Source: Paraneptunicella sp964228975
GTDB taxonomy: Bacteria > Pseudomonadota > Gammaproteobacteria > Enterobacterales > Alteromonadaceae
Reading direction: 5' to 3'
DNA length: 15,898 nucleotides
NCBI GenBank assembly: GCA_964228975.1
Contig: CAXRCC010000265.1
Span: forward strand, 1 to 15,898
Made by a program: the position numbers and the translations under genes. Below the pieces are notes generated by a model. That model had not been told where the DNA came from. It worked only from the letters and a program-made list of their open reading frames with translations, and did not search any database. Positions 15,843 to 15,898 of this stretch are shown here, one piece after another; within the stretch, counting starts at the first letter, position 1, and each line of letters begins with the position of its first letter.

Positions 15843-15885
15843 GCATACTCCAGACACCACCATTCGTATGCAGTACGATCGTACT
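15843..15885 (-). promoter_or_regulatory. Tandem palindromic control region of the TonB receptor gene
   Basis: Two symmetric elements abut. The first is GCATAC (15843-15848) with GTATGC (15866-15871), an inverted repeat spaced by 17 bases. The second is the perfect 14-bp palindrome AGTACGATCGTACT (15872-15885). A -10-like TATGCT on the minus strand lies at about 15844-15849. The palindrome shares CATAGTAC with the element before the kinase gene. It looks like an operator set roughly at -40, but the regulator is unknown. Confidence 0.5.
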
Positions 15886-15898
15886 ATGGCTATCACCC

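Noticed and set aside
1..15898. Mobile element, CRISPR array or integrated phage
   Set aside because: No transposase, integrase, phage structural gene, terminal repeats or regularly spaced repeats are seen.

Overview
The window looks like a chromosomal segment from a marine-type gammaproteobacterium, probably Alteromonadales or a relative. This is an inference from moderate GC content, a beta-propeller c-di-GMP regulator, a CrbS/CrbR-type two-component system, and a large TonB-dependent receptor of the kind common in those bacteria. There are no rRNA or tRNA genes, CRISPR arrays, transposases or phage genes.

Layout. Plus strand: a c-di-GMP signalling protein cut by the left edge (1-4164; Reg_prop propeller, Y_Y_Y, one membrane helix, two PAS, GGDEF, EAL), then a transporter-like hybrid histidine kinase (4323-7697; SSSF membrane domain, PAS, HisKA, HATPase, receiver) of the CrbS/MxtR type. 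Everything after that is on the minus strand. In left-to-right order it is: a 91-aa helical protein (7726-8001); a chimeric regulator (8140-9645); an AT-rich 540-nt gap; a 104-aa helical protein (10186-10500); a lipoprotein (10512-10967); a 373-aa membrane protein with a coiled coil (11100-12221); a 473-nt gap; a NarL/FixJ response regulator resembling CrbR/ErdR (12695-13345); and a TonB-dependent receptor (13467-15809).

How the genes may work together. The hybrid kinase and the LuxR-type response regulator have the architectures of the CrbS-CrbR (MxtR-ErdR) pair, which controls acetate use in Vibrio and Pseudomonas. Here they sit about 5 kb apart on opposite strands, flanking a block of unrecognised genes. 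A TAGTAC-containing element occurs upstream of the kinase gene, the chimeric regulator, the lipoprotein gene and the TonB receptor. A shared regulator is possible but unproven.

The most unusual gene is the chimeric regulator. Its middle aligns by eye with the sigma-54 activator AAA+ domain, but the Walker A lysine, Walker B acidic pair, arginine fingers, sensor II arginine and GAFTGA loop are all absent. Its C-terminus is an AraC-type DNA-binding domain instead of a Fis-type one. It appears to be a dead AAA+ module reused in a sigma-70-type regulator. It may control the surrounding small-protein, lipoprotein and membrane-protein genes, which I cannot assign to any known system.
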